A stretch of 64,000 bases of DNA. Origin: Saxidomus purpurata. Lineage: Eukaryota > Mollusca > Bivalvia > Venerida > Veneridae. Every line of letters starts with the position of its first letter. The first letter of the stretch is position 1. The stretch spans positions 17,616,847 to 17,680,846 of the forward strand of contig JAFMSR010000018.1 of NCBI GenBank assembly GCA_022818135.1. Direction: 5' to 3'. The translations under genes and the position numbers were made by a program. The notes below the pieces were generated by a model, which saw only the letters and a list, made by a program, of their open reading frames with translations, made no database searches and had not been told where the DNA came from. This document shows, piece after piece, positions 10,001 through 19,800 of the stretch.

Positions 10001-12140
10001 GAAGGGCCCGGTAACCAACCCGGGAGGATATCTGGATCGGCAAACGCTGAGAGTTTTGGAGAAGGACCCGGGGGGAATTAAATCTTTCGGCACCGAGGTG
10101 CAAGGCAACATAAATCAGATGAATTGAATATTTAGTTGATTTAAACCTACGAGCTAGTTTCATTTTACAACCTGTGTATTACACAGATCATAAGATTGTA
10201 GAAAGAAGCAAACGTCTTTCTATCAACGATAATCTTCCTTACCTCCCTCCTATCCCCTATCGAGCATATTTTATCCAACTTTGGTTATCTCGATTTTTCG
10301 TTATCTTGACTTATTTTCTTCGGTCCCAAAAAAATCGAGATAACGAGAGTCGACTGTATAAGGAGTGTTATTTAAAAAATGCAGACAAATGCTTCCTTGA
10401 TTATTTCAAAAGATTTCTGTACATTCTGTTCTATGGGGTACAAAAAAGGGTAGCAGGGAGGTCTTAGAGGGCAGCAGGGGGAGGCTAAAAAAGGGGCGCA
10501 GCACCCTGCTAAAACATTCTAGATATAACACTACTATGCATGTTCTGCAGTATAGTACACTAACACTGACAGGTCTTTTGACAATAACTGATAGCTATTT
10601 AAATGGTCTCGATATCTTTATGGAACAAAGAATTATGATGCAATGTTTTTGGAACAAACAATTTTTTTAGACTTCAGACAAACCAAATGCCACTGACGGT
10701 GACAATACTGTTATAGTTACCTCGTTTTCGGATTCCTGTACACGTTTGTGTTTATGTTTGTGCGCTCGTAGAAGGTCCTTCAGTGACTGCTCTTCTTCAT
10801 TGCCGTAGTCTGTATATCTCACGTAACAAGTGCCTGTCGACTCATCCACTGAGATCACTTCTGCTTCATACAGACACTGGTCCTCTCCGAACCTTGCACG
10901 GCATTTGTCACCTACTTTCCACTGAAAACAAAGTTAGTCAAGTACTGATGTAAACTTATGCTATACCAAACATTATAGAACATTATAAGATTGCAATTCA
11001 ATTTTTTTCTTAAGTTTGACCTAATTTCCTATTTTGCTTAACCCTTACCCCGCTATATTACTGAAATGGACCTGCCCATCTTTTAAAGTCAGCAATACCA
11101 TTAGCCTTTCAGGCTGGTCATGATCTGCAATCGTTGCAAAGGCACAGTTACTTTCTTCCAACAGGATAAGGGATAAATAAAAAGCTGGACTTAAGACATT
11201 AAGCTGGTTTGATGAAGATCTTACACAAAAAGCACTTGTTATAACCTTAAGTTAACATAGTCAAGAGTAAATGGATACTGGAACTTTTGTGAAACCCCTT
11301 GAACCCAGCTTTATAATATGGTTGCTCGAACAAATAAAACTTTTTGCAACTATTTGAAATGTTATCCACACCAAGTGATATGATTTTTTAGCTTTCATAA
11401 AGTCATATACAGAAAATATGACTGCATCTACCTTCTTGATCTGTTTGGACCTTGATTTCTTCTTTCTGCTTTTGTTGGACTTTGGTTCTGCCCTCAAATC
11501 TTCATCTGTTACACTGAAGCCATTCTGTTCTGCTGCCTTTACCTTGAATAAGAATAGTTAACTTATTAACATCCACATTACTACAGGAATGACTTTAAGC
11601 TTTACCCTGTTAAATTTCTAAAACTGACTTGTCCAGCTTTCTACCTAGTCATAACCTTCAACCATGTCACTGGTGTAAAAGAACTAACACCAGGAAATCA
11701 GCATTAAAAAACACTTCATGCACATCTATAACACAGAAGAGCTGACATACGGTAGTTTTAACCCAACCCTTACCCAATGTTGATTAAAATTGTTTCTTCT
11801 CTTTATTATTTCTCTGGTATAACCATTAATTGTCCAAGGGATGTTCACTGAAAATTTTTAACTGACTGAATAGTGGATAATACAGACTGTGAGCGGATTG
11901 CATGGAAGTGCAGGTTGACAGCACTTGTTGCAAAAGCCGAATCAATTGCCACCAACAGGGCAAAGGTTTAAACTCTTTATAAATGAAATACTACAAATGA
12001 ACTATAAATAGATGTAACATAACCAAAGCATTTTCTACGGGGAAATTTGCAACCACAGATCATACCTTCATTTGAGAAACAGCCTCATCATAGGCCTTGA
12101 TCAGAGCGGTGTCATCCCAAATATCTTCATTTTCATCATC
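6985..12140 (-). CDS. SMN1: SMN, survival motor neuron protein (six exons; exon 1 unresolved)
   Basis: SMN is the core of the SMN-Gemin complex, which loads Sm rings onto U snRNAs in the cytoplasm and concentrates in Cajal bodies or gems. Exons in transcript order are 12066-12140, 11432-11542, 10721-10921, 8593-8781, 7930-8061 and 6985-7041. Every one is a multiple of three with phase 0 junctions and GT-AG borders, giving 254 residues plus a missing first exon. Domains in order are: the Gemin2-binding segment ([16 protein letters not shown]), a lysine-rich linker, the Tudor domain (starts [17 protein letters not shown]), a proline-rich region (PPPPPG and a run of seven P), the YG box ([11 protein letters not shown]) and a short tail ending PFVNR. 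The length agrees with the usual 280-295 once exon 1 is added. Identity is secure. The promoter is presumably divergent to the zinc-finger gene. Confidence 0.95.
7145..7660. repeat. Minisatellite, about 50-bp unit, inside an SMN intron
   Basis: Around ten degenerate units are each built from ATGAGATCAACATACCCAAA, then TATCCTGT, then a GGTGACTGCTCATGTAAC-like stretch. Units vary by point changes and small deletions. The array fills most of the intron between the last two SMN coding exons. Confidence 0.85.
7725..7913 (-). repeat. tRNA-derived SINE, family 1, next to an SMN exon
   Basis: On the minus strand the head reads GCCTCTGTGGGCGAGTGGTT (box A) and the body has GAGAAAGTTGGCA and CCAGGAATGAT, as in the copy at 2,731-2,960. 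Its 5' end lies only about 16 bases beyond the donor side of SMN exon 7930-8061, so it occupies the start of that intron. Confidence 0.7.
7930..8061 (-). CDS. SMN1: SMN exon with poly-proline run and YG box (human exon 6 equivalent)
   Basis: The acceptor TTTTTTCAG and donor CAG|GTTAGT bracket 44 codons. The exon has seven consecutive prolines, an acidic linker, then [16 protein letters not shown]. The YG box forms glycine-zipper dimers and oligomers in known SMN proteins, and the [11 protein letters not shown] core looks intact. The prolines are expected to bind profilin. Confidence 0.93.
8062..8592 (-). other. SMN intron
   Basis: AT-rich intron sequence between the two proline-containing SMN exons. 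It contains no exon-like frame or recognised repeat. Confidence 0.7.
8593..8781 (-). CDS. SMN1: SMN proline-rich exon (human exons 4-5 equivalent)
   Basis: The acceptor TTATTTTTCAG and donor CCT|GTAAGT bracket 63 codons, phase 0. The exon is Ser/Pro/Met-rich and ends in [13 protein letters not shown]. One exon here covers what human SMN splits into two. Confidence 0.9.
8782..9490 (-). other. SMN intron, left part
   Basis: Non-coding intron sequence between the proline-rich and Tudor exons, up to the pogo-like element. No other structure was recognised. Confidence 0.6.
9491..10356. mobile_element. Pogo/Tigger-like non-autonomous DNA transposon, 866 bp
   Basis: The left end starts CAGTCGACTCTCGTTATC and the right end is its inverse (GATAACGAGAGTCGACTG). 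The element is flanked by TA on both sides, the target duplication of Tc1/mariner-pogo elements. Further subterminal copies of the 'ttatctcga' word occur inward at both ends. The GC-richer core (about 9,690-10,090) holds a 44-codon frame from ATG at 9,947 to TAA at 10,079, with no recognisable transposase motif. The element sits in the SMN intron between the Tudor and proline-rich exons. Confidence 0.88.
10357..10720 (-). other. SMN intron, right part
   Basis: Intron sequence between the pogo-like element and the Tudor exon. It includes a GGGG/AGGG-rich patch near 10,440-10,500. No exon is visible. Confidence 0.6.
10721..10921 (-). CDS. SMN1: SMN Tudor domain exon
   Basis: The acceptor TGTTTTCAG and donor GAG|GTAACT bracket 67 codons, phase 0. 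It starts [18 protein letters not shown] and contains [19 protein letters not shown]. The Tudor barrel binds symmetric dimethylarginine on Sm tails. Of the four aromatic cage positions known in human SMN (W102, Y109, Y127, Y130), the three tyrosines and N132 are kept, but the tryptophan position reads phenylalanine. Confidence 0.95.
10922..11431 (-). other. SMN intron with dispersed repeat
   Basis: Intron between the Tudor and lysine-rich exons. Around 11,090-11,170 it carries a degenerate copy of the short bivalve repeat with the TCATGATCTGCA core. No exon is visible. Confidence 0.6.
11432..11542 (-). CDS. SMN1: SMN lysine-rich exon (human exon 2b equivalent)
   Basis: The exon has 37 codons, phase 0, between TTATTCAAG and AAG|GTAGAT. 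The sequence is acidic, then strongly basic ([14 protein letters not shown]), just before the Tudor domain. Human SMN has a comparable basic linker in this place, with nucleic-acid binding and nuclear targeting roles. The acceptor ends AAG rather than CAG. Confidence 0.85.
12066..12140 (-). CDS. SMN1: SMN Gemin2-binding exon (human exon 2a equivalent)
   Basis: The acceptor ATCTTTCAG and donor AAG|GTATGA bracket 25 codons, phase 0: an acidic start, then [20 protein letters not shown]. This helix binds Gemin2 in known SMN proteins and is nearly invariant across animals. Confidence 0.95.
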
Positions 12141-13790
12141 CTGAAAGATTACAAATGAATAGTCTGTAAATCAATCTCAAACAAATTGTTTAAATAAATT
12201 TATAGCAACATATTCATTTTATGAATACCTGAAGTGATTTTCATTTGGTTAAAAATAATTTTGATTGAAAGTTTGGGCAGAAGATATACTGATGGCTTCC
12301 TGAAGTTCCATGGTATAGTGTAGCAAATGCCTTGTGGCTGAGAGCACCTAAGCGGTCTATAAAATATAACAATGAGTGTCATACATCAAAATGTTTGCCA
12401 GTGTCTGTACCATACGAAACGAAAGTTTATTTTCACCAAGATGGTTGGAGTTTGCTACACTAGTATAATGATCATTATCTTATTTTACACTCTATTACTA
12501 AATATTTGTAAGACTTTTAACACCCTATTAGTCAGATTCTTTATAAGATTTTTATATCATGCAAAATCAAGCTACTACTTCCAATTAGTGAATCAGCATT
12601 CTAAAAATATATAAACTGAGGAAATTACAAATCAAATTTGATTAAAAGGCATGTTCATTATGTATCACTATGGCATGTCAAACTTTGCTTAATTCTGTAT
12701 GTTTTACATTCATTTATCTGTTGCTAAAAATCAATGCCACTTTGGAAAGCAATACGTTACACAATTACAAAAACACATTATAATAGAATAGGAAGGTAGT
12801 ACTTTTTCTAGTTTGGGAGTATTTTGGCCAGAAAATATGAAAATATATTACGTACAACATGTCGTCGATCAACTTTTACATTTTTCTTATGAAGTCAATG
12901 AATTTGACAAATTTCTCTGCCAGCATTGTCTCATATATATTTTAGTGACATTTAGTATAATAACTCCAAAACCTAGCAAGTCAATAAGGCTGCTTGCACA
13001 ATGACAAGCCCATTGTCATGAAGTTGTTCCCCATGACCCATATCAACTAATATTTGAAGATCCCTTAACACTGGTAACTATCAGGTTCATCTTAGCAAAT
13101 GTGCTGTTAAATAAGGTGATACTATAACCCTGCTTAATTACAACCCATATTTCTAAATTTGTCAGGTACTGAACACAAGTTTAATCACATACCCTAAAAA
13201 AAGACTAAGACTACAAAATGGAATCCGTAATGGGTCAATTGAGACTCAGATTGAGCTAGTTGATGAAATATCCAATACCTCCGCAAATAAACAGACTCCT
13301 TTCCTACTTGATTTTAGTAAACCGCTGAAATGTAGTGCTCAAATTATTCTTCAGGCTCCAAAAGCCAGGTCTCATTCATAGATTGTCTTTTCTTAGATCC
13401 GTTCAGATGTTAATAGGTACCCTCTGTAGAGTGATTAACGGTTGACTCCATAATCCGGTTTCTATCTGGGATCCCTAAATCCTGATCAGTTGTCAGCTAT
13501 TATATAAAAGACCGAGTTAAGGTGCGGTTTTGCTTGCATCTGCGTCTTCCTTGCAGTTACTTGCCTTTCTGATTGTCAAAGGTTACTGTCTCTCTGCTAA
13601 ACTGGCAAAACTGTGGGACTTGGACTTTAACCTGTGCATGCAAGGTCCTCCATAACATGCTGTTGTTCTTCCAGTTCCCATATACTTTTGTAAATACTTT
13701 ATCGATAAGGATCTTCAAAATATGAGGGTAGTCATCAGCCAAGACTGAGCTGGAAACACACAACTAAGAACATCATAATGCACAGAAAGT
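12141..13790 (-). other. Probable SMN first intron, no gene seen
   Basis: AT-rich sequence between the Gemin2-binding exon and the duplicated 5' region. It has no exon-like frame with matching splice phase and no recognised repeat. One weakly hairpin-prone stretch near 12,290-12,440 has inverted words around GTAGCAAA/TTTGCTAC. Confidence 0.5.
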
Positions 13791-13799
13791 AGGCTGTAT

Positions 13800-14560
13800 T
13801 CTCAAAGCAATATTAAATAGAAAATAGTAGAAACCAAATTAATATCTCTACAAACCATTGGTCAAACAAGTCCACTTGTATGGTCACCACACACCCAGGT
13901 TAACTTTTAAAGCTGGATAGGTCCAACGTCAGACAACGTTATATGGGCTAAACAATTCTATTCTACAAAATATATAACTCTTATGATAAATCATTGAACT
14001 AAGACTTATCTCTGGTTGGCCAAAGTTTGTCTCAAAATAAACATTTTAATATAGTAACTTTTACGATCAAATGTATGCTCATAATTCATAATAAGACTGA
14101 CTTCTTCCACGCTGATACCATGAGTATCGCCTTCTTTAAGCCTTTCCCCCATACCCTTGTTCTTCTGGCCTAACCGATTATGTATCCAGCTGAAATCTTG
14201 ATTGGCATTCAATCAGAATGAATCGTTCAATCAAAGATCTACATTGTACAAAATTGTATCAGTGTTACTCTTGTGCGTGTTTGTAAACGATTCTAAAACG
14301 TCTGATGATCTTGATTGCAGACAGAAATTTATGCACAGATTTTATATTTTTTAACACTGGAACGTGCATAAACCTTTTAGGTGAGTCATGTATAAGAAGA
14401 TACTCCTAATTTGCTTCTCGGCCTGTATTGTCCGTCACTTCTTTTAGATTTGAGTTGACATTAAGTTTGAAAATAACTATTGATATTGACTGTCAATGAC
14501 TGACTAACCTTGTCAAGAATGTTCCAACCCATTAACCTAGACAGACCAGATAAGGTAGTC
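13800..14560. repeat. Duplicated segment at SMN 5' end, copy A
   Basis: It matches 15,410-16,020 in the same order and orientation. Shared strings include GGCCAAAGTTTGTCT, ATATAGTAACTTTTACGAT, GCCTAACCGATTATGTATC, AATCAGAATGAATCGTTCAA and TTTGAGTTGACATTA. Differences are many small indels rather than substitutions. A minus-strand ATG at 14,152 opens a frame that aligns imperfectly with the SMN-like start in copy B. Confidence 0.85.
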
Positions 14561-15409
14561 AGGTACACCTTTTCAGGCTTAACGTTACTTGCTTGAGTCA
14601 AATCGTGGAGATTCAGATCATCAGGTATTTTATGTATATAGCTGTTCAGATAAGGAAATCCTTAATCATTTAATTTCCTAAAAACAGAATGTTATCCCTG
14701 TAAATCAAACAAGTTGATCTGCGTCATCAGTGACTGTGTCTAGCTCTGGGAGCAGACACGACACATGTCAAAACTTTAGAATTTCACAACGAAGGGAACC
14801 AATGCCGGTATGTGATTTGACAACCATCTGGTGGAGGGACAAGAGCCTAAATAAACTAACAAGGAGTCTAGATTCTTGTAGAATATGTATTTTTATACAA
14901 AATGAATAAGTTTTATAAAATTGCTAACTTTCAACTGGGGTGTTTTATGTCTATATTGAAAAATTTTTTTACAAATGGTCGTCCATTTGATGGCTGCTTA
15001 AAAGTCACATGAGCTAAGCCATGGAAATAGCGCTATCCTAGTTGCTTAAAAGTTATCGACGTCATGCTGAATTTAACCTGATCATATCCTTTCTTCCACC
15101 TGAATTTTTCTGTAAATAGCCATTTTTGGAGATACCACCAGCCTGTTAATTCATGGATTAGGTTCCACCAGTTTTCCCCTTTTTTTCTAGAATTTGAACG
15201 TACTGCATCCAACAAATTACCAAAAAGAGCAAAAAAATCTTTGGTAATCGTGCATAACTGTGAAGATGCACCTAAATAAACAGTTCATCGCAGTTCACAA
15301 ATGTTGTCGCCTATTAAAAAATTGCCATTTTCTTCAGTTTTTAAGAGCCATTTTTATACAATTTCTTTTGTTAGATGTTAATAAGCGTTATCAAAAAAGT
15401 ATTTTAGCA
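14561..15409. other. Spacer between the two duplicated copies
   Basis: No gene or recognised repeat is visible. It is AT-rich. Whether it belongs to the duplicated unit or is single-copy cannot be decided by eye. Confidence 0.4.
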
Positions 15410-16020
15410 ATTTTAATTAGAAAATAGTAGCCAAATTTATATTTCTCAAACCATAACAGTCCTTTATCTTTTAACTGGTGAGTATATTAGAAAAAATTTT
15501 AATTGTCTAACATTTACCTATTGGGTTCATCTCTTTTTGTTAAATCTTTGACAAGACTTAATCTCGGGTTGGCCAAAGTTTGTCTAAGAATGCATTTATT
15601 AATATAGTAACTTTTACGATAAAATGTATGCTAATAATTCAAAATAATGCAAGAAAGATTCTTCCACGCTGATACAGAGTATCGCCATCAGCCTCCGCCA
15701 TATTTGTTCTCTCGCCTAACCGATTATGTATCAGGAAATCTGATTGGCGTAATCAGAATGAATCGTTCAATCAAAGATTACTTTACAAAATGATCAGTGT
15801 TATGTCGTGTTCTAGTCAGAACGTCTTGATCTGTTGCAGACAGTCTTTCACAGAATTTATATGTTGAAGATGGAATGGGAAACCTTTTAGGAAATCAGCT
15901 TGTAAGAATACCCCCTAATTGGGTCGTAAATGTGCATGTCCCCCTTTAGATTTGAGTTGACATTATTTGAAAATAACTTTGATATTGACTGTCAATGACT
16001 GACTAACTTTAAAAATAACC
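15410..16020. repeat. Duplicated segment at SMN 5' end, copy B
   Basis: This is the second copy of 13,800-14,560, about 1.6 kb away. It is shortened by many scattered one- to several-base deletions relative to copy A. The pattern resembles long-read error or an unresolved haplotype as much as old divergence. Confidence 0.85.
15660..15701 (-). CDS. SMN1: Candidate SMN first coding exon (uncertain)
   Basis: On the minus strand, ATG at 15,701 opens MAEADGDTLYQRGR. It resembles the short acidic start of SMN, which in human ends FRRGTGQ just before the Gemin2-binding segment. No good GT donor in phase 0 follows, and the equivalent in copy A (ATG at 14,152) reads differently because of indels. Either the base sequence is wrong here or the true first exon is elsewhere. 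Confidence 0.35.
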
Positions 16021-16719
16021 CGTAACCTAGCATGTAATCTATAGATCTGTCTCTAGAGAGCTTGTTTTTGGACAGTCTTTCAAATTAATGTGAAATATGG
16101 GCTTGTCAGACGAGTGGTATACATAATTTTTCATACGTTGTATATTCTACTTGGTCAGAATTTTTGGAACATGTACAAATATGTACAATTCTCGGCTCCC
16201 CTCGCCCCCAAAAGCTACAGTTAACCAATCGGATTATTAGATACATTATTTACATTCGGCAAAGGTGAAATGGTCATAACTTGGTCTCTTTGCATCTTAA
16301 TTTGAAATTTAAATAACCATGATTAGAAATGAAAGAAGAAATCTTCCATTACCAAACTACGGATTGTTTTTATAAATTCAATTCTATGTTGTTATAAGCT
16401 AATGGTGGCTTTCGTCTTATTTAATTTTTCTTCTTTGATTTTATGCATTTTATAAGGTGAAGACTGCATTCCACCTTTCACCAAATGAAAGAAAGGAATC
16501 ACCTTCCTAATAATCAATTTGTTTAATCAGGCCAGTGACGTGGCAAAGCCGAGAATAAGCCATGCTAAACGAAAGAAAACAGATTAGGCTCAAAGAGTTT
16601 GGGGTATTTTTTAATACATATATATTCCCCTTAACTGGTTTGGCAAGAAAAACATGTGCACAATTTGGTGAAAGCACTTGATTTTTGTATCTTGGAATTT
16701 TGAGCTGTTTTGTATTCCA
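16021..16719. other. Probable 5' region of the zinc-finger gene
   Basis: No exon was assigned. The first recovered zinc-finger exon (16,720) needs an upstream exon ending in phase 1. That exon, and the promoter, must lie here or further left, close to the SMN 5' end. CG-containing words are somewhat more frequent around 16,190-16,210. Confidence 0.35.
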
Positions 16720-16862
16720 GAGGCAAGTTTATCCTGCTGCTGTAGATGTAAAGGTCTCTTCAATATACAAGATGACAAGCTCAAACACCAAATCAACTGT
16801 ATGGGAAATCCCATGGAGACAACATGTGCTTACTTCGCATGTGAGAGGAAAATATTCCTACA
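16720..16862 (+). CDS. Zinc-finger gene exon with C2HC-like finger
   Basis: The acceptor TGTATTCCAG and donor CAG|GTAACC fit, entering in phase 1 and leaving in phase 0, which matches the next exon. Translation includes CCRCKGLF...KLKHQINC, a C-X2-C-X12-H-X3-C pattern. Further cysteines follow in TTCAYFACERKIF, possibly part of a second site. Phase match and zinc ligands argue for a real exon; the frame is too short to be certain. Confidence 0.65.
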
Positions 16863-19800
16863 GGTAACCCTTACACTGTTAAATTTCTTAGGTAGACTTT
16901 TGTCTAGGGATGTCATTGATTAAAATTTTTGTATCGATATATCAATTTAGAAATATCGACAATACAGCGATATATCGATACATGGGCGTAAAATAGTCAC
17001 TGACTACAAATTCTACCAAATCTCTTGACTTTATTTGTACTAAACATATGGTTCTGGTGTATAATATATATCAACCCTTGCAGTGCTGAAATATTTTTGC
17101 CTATGAGACCACATTTCATTAAATTATCATTCGTTAGAAAAACACTGAACTCACGGGTAGAGTGATTGTTGATATTCTGGTTGAGTTTTGATGGAATTTT
17201 CGAACGTGAAACTGTAGATCATTGCACGGTGTAACATTATTTGATATAAGATTTTTCAAAACGGCAATCGATATCGAATCGAAAATGTTTTATCGTTGAT
17301 ATATCAATATCGTTTGAATCGATTACATCCCTACTTTTGTCCAATAAAGTAAATTGTTGAAAAGTGTGTTCAGTTAAAACTAAGTGCCTGCTCAAGGAAC
17401 TGATACTGAAACTTATAGGCATGCTAGTATTTGCCTTTTGCATACTTTTGCTTTTGTTCAAAACTTGGCTACATTGGTTCAAAACTATGGTACATGTAGA
17501 TTACTTCTCCAGTGAAAGATCTACCATACTACCCCTGGGGCCCATTTCAAATGCCACCAGGGGCATTTTATTTTTTACCCAGGGGGGTGTTAAAGCGGGA
17601 CAGAGAATGAAAATATATTTATACAGATTAATTAGTGTTAACAAGTCAATTTTTTCTTTGAAGAAAGGGGGAGGGTGGACGGGGGCATTTTTTACCGGGG
17701 CATATGGTAAGGCCATTTTTACCCTCTTGTAAGTGGAGATTTATTTACTGGTACATCTGTAATATTATACATATCATGTAGAAAAGTTGGCATGCTAATG
17801 TGCCCATCATTTGCTAAGAAACTTGTTTACAGTTTTTGATGGATCTTTTATATAACTCATGGAATGCATGCCTTTAAAACATTTTAGTCATAGTACAATG
17901 TACTATCTCAACCTGTCAATAAACTGTGGTACATTTATTACCAAGAAAGATGTCTTACTGGTGAAATTGACTGTTAGGACAAGATTGATAATCCTGACAT
18001 TACTTTTTAAAGTACATGTAGTCATGTTATAAATTAATACATGGCAGTATTTTTGTTTTAATGGTATTGCAAAAATAAGAAACTTCATGAAGGAAAGATA
18101 GGAATGTTTTCTATGACAGAAAGGCTTATGTCTGTATTGTCTAAGAGTACATTTGTAAATTGAGAAGTTCTAGACTGCATGTCCGGTTCTTTTCTATCAG
18201 TAAATTCATTTTTTCCAATTTGCCTTTAAAAATATTAACTCGTACAGTCGATAATACAGGTTATTTGATATGCCTTGCAAGTTTACAGACTGTATGTAGA
18301 ATACCTATACAGTAAATGAAACATTTATACATTTTGTTACAAGGCTTAGATAGAAAAATCTACAAGCTAAACCCAGCTATAATGGTGTTACTGATTAAAT
18401 ATGGCAGCTTTAAAAAAGGACAAGTGTTAGTAGCCCTTTTTAACTCGTTACTGGACTTTTATTCCTGTATGGAAGTAAGTGTAAAGAAAGAATTTCAAAA
18501 TAATCTGTTCACTTTTTCTTTTTTTTTACAGCTTTTTCAGCTAGAAACTGAACTGGATGGTAATGATCCACCTTTCTGGTTCTCAAAAGATGACAGCTTC
18601 ATCAATCACTTCGTTAAAATTAGGGTACCAGACATTTTTGACCCATCAATCTTTCTCAGAAGTACAACGCAGCCTAACCAAGGTGATACAGATGACTCAA
18701 GTTTCCTTCTTGAATCTAATATTAACACTCTTGAAGAAGAAGCGGAAAAGTCAAATGGTAATTCGTTCCTTGAATCAAGCGAACAAGTTAGTCCTATCAA
18801 CCAAGAGCAGATACAAAGCATCATTAATAAAAATATTGAGTACCTAAAAAATGACGATATATCTAGCTTGAACACGGAACCCAGTAAAGTTGCAACATCA
18901 TTTGATCAAAGTCTTCCGCGCATTTTGTCACCAATAGATAAACATTTACAGTTATTTGCAGATGGGTCAAAATCCCGGTTGAATTCACCATTTGAGAAAA
19001 GTTCAGGCTTTTTACAAGAAGGACAGGTTGGTTACAGTTCAGGAAATTTCATGTATTCATCAAATCCATCTTTACCTTTTTCCTGTGGCTTGTCGACAGA
19101 CTTATTCAGTAGTATACCACAACCTCAGGAGGAAAACCAACAAGGATTTCCAACAAATATTGAAGAATTTCCCACTCTTAAATACCTGGATCTTGCAAAG
19201 AAAGACCCGTTCTTTGGTCAGAATCTGGGATTGCCTCAGATGAACACGAAGGATCCGTTTCTTATTAATGCTTCATTTAAAACTGCCGAGCGACCAAGTG
19301 TCGGCTTACAAAAATCGCAGATAACACGCAGCTGTGAGGATCTACAATCTAGTCCAATGCTTCCCATGCAAGATGGAAACTACTTTAACTTCCCAAGCAC
19401 CCTTGATGAACCCACCCAGTTAGATTACTTAGATCTTGCTACTCTTGACTTCTTAACAAATCCAAACCTTATTAGTTTTGGTACAGGTGTTTTTAAGGAG
19501 AAGGTTTATGACAGGGAGGAAGGCATTTACAGTGAAGGTAATCTAACAGAATTAGAGCAAAGTGGTATGAGATCAGAAACTGTTGCTAGACTTAGTGCTG
19601 TACCTGCTAGTGATAATGGAGACATTGGCACTTCATCAGCCTTTTCAAAGGTTAAGAAGAAGAAACTTAGATTAAAAAAGAGCAAAAGTGACATGGGAAA
19701 AAGACATGAAAATGCAACATCTGGGAGTAGAAGTTTTTTTGCAGGATTTCCAGATATCAGGGAAGATCTTCAACAGTCTGTGATAAAGTCAGGTGATAAT

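Noticed and set aside
9681..10467. Overlapping frames within the pogo-like element
   Set aside because: No DDE or CENP-B-type motif seen; the element is treated as non-autonomous.
18316..18531. Start of the long zinc-finger frame at the ATG of 18,316
   Set aside because: A strong pyrimidine tract plus AG at 18,520-18,531 and a phase-matched upstream exon at 16,720 make this stretch intron that happens to stay open.
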